Shown in pieces: positions 61,721-64,000 of a DNA stretch of 64,000 nt (positions within the stretch are counted from its first letter, which is position 1; each line of letters begins with the position of its first letter). Source of the stretch: Hedera helix (taxonomy: Eukaryota; Streptophyta; Magnoliopsida; Apiales; Araliaceae). The DNA is taken from contig OX359273.1 in the NCBI GenBank assembly GCA_947179155.2, positions 41,872,523-41,936,522 on the forward strand. The letters are read 5' to 3'. Position numbers and translations under genes: made by a program. The notes under the pieces were generated by a model. The model worked only from the letters and a program-made list of their open reading frames with translations, ran no database searches and was not told the origin of the DNA.

Positions 61721-63240
61721 ATGGGTGATATCTAGAGCACCCTTAACCAGAGTGGTATATTACCACTATACTAGTATGGTTGAACCCTATGCAAACACTA
61801 GTTTTCCGGCAACTTCAGATCAATTCTGGTAAGGATTCGAGATGTAAATCATAATTTGTTATTCCTGCAGTGAAAAATTGTTTCTTGTTTGTGTTAGTTT
61901 TCTCATGTATTAATATTAAATTTGTCTTTTTTTCCATTTTATGGCTGTTCTTTTATTGTTCATGTAGATGCAAGTGACTCGTAGTAGTTATTTTGCTTTA
62001 AGCTTCTTCTCACGGAAGTCCAATGCTAAAACCTTCATATATGGAGATTTGCCACATATGCCAGGCACTTTATGCAGCATCCTATATATAATAAACGACT
62101 GTTGGGCCTTCTTTAATCTGTGATTTTGGAACATATTATATATATAAAAATTAAATAAAATAAAAGGCCAGTTTGAATACAAGAAAATCTCAAAAATCTG
62201 GTTTCTCTGAATGATTTGCTCAAATTAGTATTTAGACCTGTAATTTTTTTGGTTCTTTTCTAGATGCATTTCTGGTGTGTCTTCTTCAGATACTTAATTA
62301 TTCAGTTACTTTAAATTAAGATGATTAAATTGTTTATCAGTTAGAACTAAAAGTGATGTAAATCAATATAAAATATTAGTGAAAGAATATTGAATGAGTA
62401 TTTAGTCCTATTAGTGAATTTCACCTTTTTATAAGAATACTACAAAAGAAAATCCATAAAAAAATCATCTTTTATTTTCATTTCGTAACAATAACACCAT
62501 ATAATCAAAGAAAGAGCCAAAGCCTAATCTATCCTTACTTTAATTTGCGGACCTTTATTATACTTTAATTTCCGGACCTTAATTATGCCTAAAAAGGAGA
62601 TGATAGTTTTGGTGCAAAATTTTCTCATTCATTTCAACTGGCGCAATACATAATAAAAAATTATTTTTGTGACGCCCCCAAATCTGGGCCCACACAGCCC
62701 AAACTTGAATCGTCAAAATACTACAACAAAATTATTACAACAAAGCACAACGTACAACAATACAGTGTATAATAATACACAACTAAATCTTCATTATTAT
62801 TGCCACACTATTTTACAAAACGTGAAGACTATGATAACTATTCCTCGGACCCTCACTCCATTCCCCGGCTAGACCCTGTTATGTTTTCATCTCCTGTTGA
62901 AAAACAATGGAACAAAAGAAAGGGTGAGCTCAAATAGCCAAGTAAAGAATATCATGACTAAGATAATGACGAATAAATTATCATTAGTCTTCAACAGTTG
63001 AGTTCTTGATAGAATACAATAGACTACAAGGTTTATATCAAAAACTGCAGTTAAATTCTTAAACAACGTTCAGATCAATAATAGCAGCGGAATAAGTAAT
63101 CTATTAGAAGAATAATGCAGACTATAATGTCCACTCGGTTCTCTTTTTAGGAAAAACATCATCAACTTTTATCATCTGAAATATCATTAGTCAAGATAAT
63201 ACAAATTCACAGTTCCTGATCATAATCATGCACATCAACA
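61721..63240. other. Intergenic, no gene identified
   Basis: AT-rich up to about 62660. From there composition changes: GACGCCCCCAAATCTGGGCC at 62672 and a CA-rich stretch follow, with no protein similarity in the short frames. The abrupt change suggests the start of a repeat or transposon-derived region that runs off the window. Confidence 0.5.
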
Positions 63241-63244
63241 GTTC

Positions 63245-63484
63245 ATCTTTGTACTACGGGCCAAAGATATTCAATATAGCACCAACGGTCATGATTATAC
63301 CAGATTCAGCCTTTGGTCATAATCATACCAAACAACAGTTCATCTTTGCACTACGGGCCAAAGAGAACATTCACCACGTGCCATAAAAGACACCGAACAG
63401 ATGTATCGCCTTTAACCTATTATATCGCCTTTAACCTATCATCTGTTCAACAAATATATCACATCTGTGCCCCCGGCCACAGAT
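63245..63484. repeat. Series of three short hairpins with related stems and GGGC/GGC loops
   Basis: Hairpin 1: ATCTTTG (63245-63251), loop TACTACGGGC, CAAAGAT (63262-63268). Hairpin 2: TCTTTG (63343-63348), loop CACTACGGGC, CAAAGA (63359-63364). Hairpin 3: ATCTGTG (63463-63469), loop CCCCCGGC, CACAGAT (63478-63484). Between them, AACAGATG (63397-63404 region) can pair with CATCTGTT near 63440, and ATCGCCTTTAACCTAT occurs twice in tandem. Confidence 0.75.
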
Positions 63485-63844
63485 ATTCACAACAGCTTGA
63501 TTTTTGGATGATTAGAATGATATAAATGATGAATAGAAGAAATAGGATAACAATAAGTATCGGAAGTTTACTTTGTACAGATTCAAATAATGTCCAAATT
63601 GTCAACATGATGTGGAGTGAAATTCAAGATCCACAGTTCAGAATAACGGTTACAATTCAATAGAAAGGTTCACGTAAATAGGAAGGTTCAGTTGAAATAA
63701 TGAAGTTCAACTATTATGGAACATATAATATTTTCAGGAATTATAGAAGCAATAGTTCCATAATAAATTTCGATTTAGGAGTATGAAAGAAAATAATATC
63801 CCTTACCGTAGCAGGTTTGATTAACAAAAGGTGAAGGAAATTAA

Positions 63845-64000
63845 TACAAAGGGTTATTCACCAACAGACGGCAAACCGCTCCGTAAGGTTATTCCCACAA
63901 TTTAATAGAATTTGAGTACAAAGAGTTATTCACCAAACAGGCGGCAATCCGCTCCGTAAGGTTATTCTCAGAGATTAATAATGAATGAATACGAAAGGTT
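63845..64000. repeat. Tandem repeat, 72-73 bp period, running off the window
   Basis: Units begin TACAAAGGGTTATTCACCAA (63845), TACAAAGAGTTATTCACCAA (63917) and TACGAAAGGTT (63990). Each full unit contains a CGGCAA-CCGCTCCGTAAGG block; in unit 2 GCGG-CAAT-CCGC is a perfect hairpin. At least two full copies and the start of a third are present. Confidence 0.85.

Noticed and set aside
1..64000. tRNA, rRNA, CRISPR, viral or LTR-retrotransposon coding genes
   Set aside because: None could be supported; no reverse transcriptase, integrase or gag motifs were seen in the frames, and no cloverleaf was noticed by eye.

Overview
The window is nuclear DNA of a dicot plant. Genes are intron-rich with GT-AG splice sites, intergenic DNA and introns are very AT-rich, and Stowaway, Mutator-type and Helitron-type elements sit in introns and gaps. 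All identified proteins are plant housekeeping or regulatory families. I cannot name the species from the sequence; an asterid-like eudicot is only a guess.

Layout, left to right. Positions 1-2916 (minus): the first five exons of a VAL3-like B3 repressor, running off the left edge. 3.2-13.7 kb: a gene-poor, TE-rich gap with one possible orphan first exon at 12903-13013. 13783-16435 (plus): RRP17/NOL12-type pre-rRNA processing protein. 18190-24209 (plus): CBP60 calmodulin-binding transcription factor. 25517-39040 (minus): complete 19-exon APC4 gene of the anaphase-promoting complex. 39217-42150 (plus): decayed POP4/RPP29 (RNase P/MRP subunit) copy, head-to-head with APC4. 43441-47547 (plus): bifunctional riboflavin kinase/FMN hydrolase. 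49880-57259 (plus): WRAP53/TCAB1-like WD40 protein. 59700-60419 (plus): small stress-type F-box protein (FBS family). 61314-61720: an unidentified broken gene. 62.6-64 kb: non-coding repeats, including tandem repeats and small hairpins.

I resolved exon by exon, with reading phase conserved through every junction, five complete genes of 201 (RRP17), 628 (CBP60), 786 (APC4), 388 (FMN/FHY) and 426 aa (WRAP53-like), plus the 168-aa F-box protein. The genes do not form a pathway. VAL3, APC4, the WD40 gene, the FBS F-box gene and FMN/FHY together resemble, from memory, a short interval of Arabidopsis chromosome 4 (about At4g21470-At4g21550), so the block looks like ancient conserved synteny. RRP17, CBP60 and the POP4 remnant would be insertions or differential retention.

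The most interesting items are the POP4 pseudogene whose promoter still faces APC4; two elements with GGG(T/A)TA-type ends and perfect 10-bp target duplications (one 1.34 kb, one 304 bp); a 212-bp mini-Helitron; a foldback upstream of the F-box gene; and a run of small hairpins with a compensatory base-pair change near the right edge. I found no clear previously undescribed protein system.
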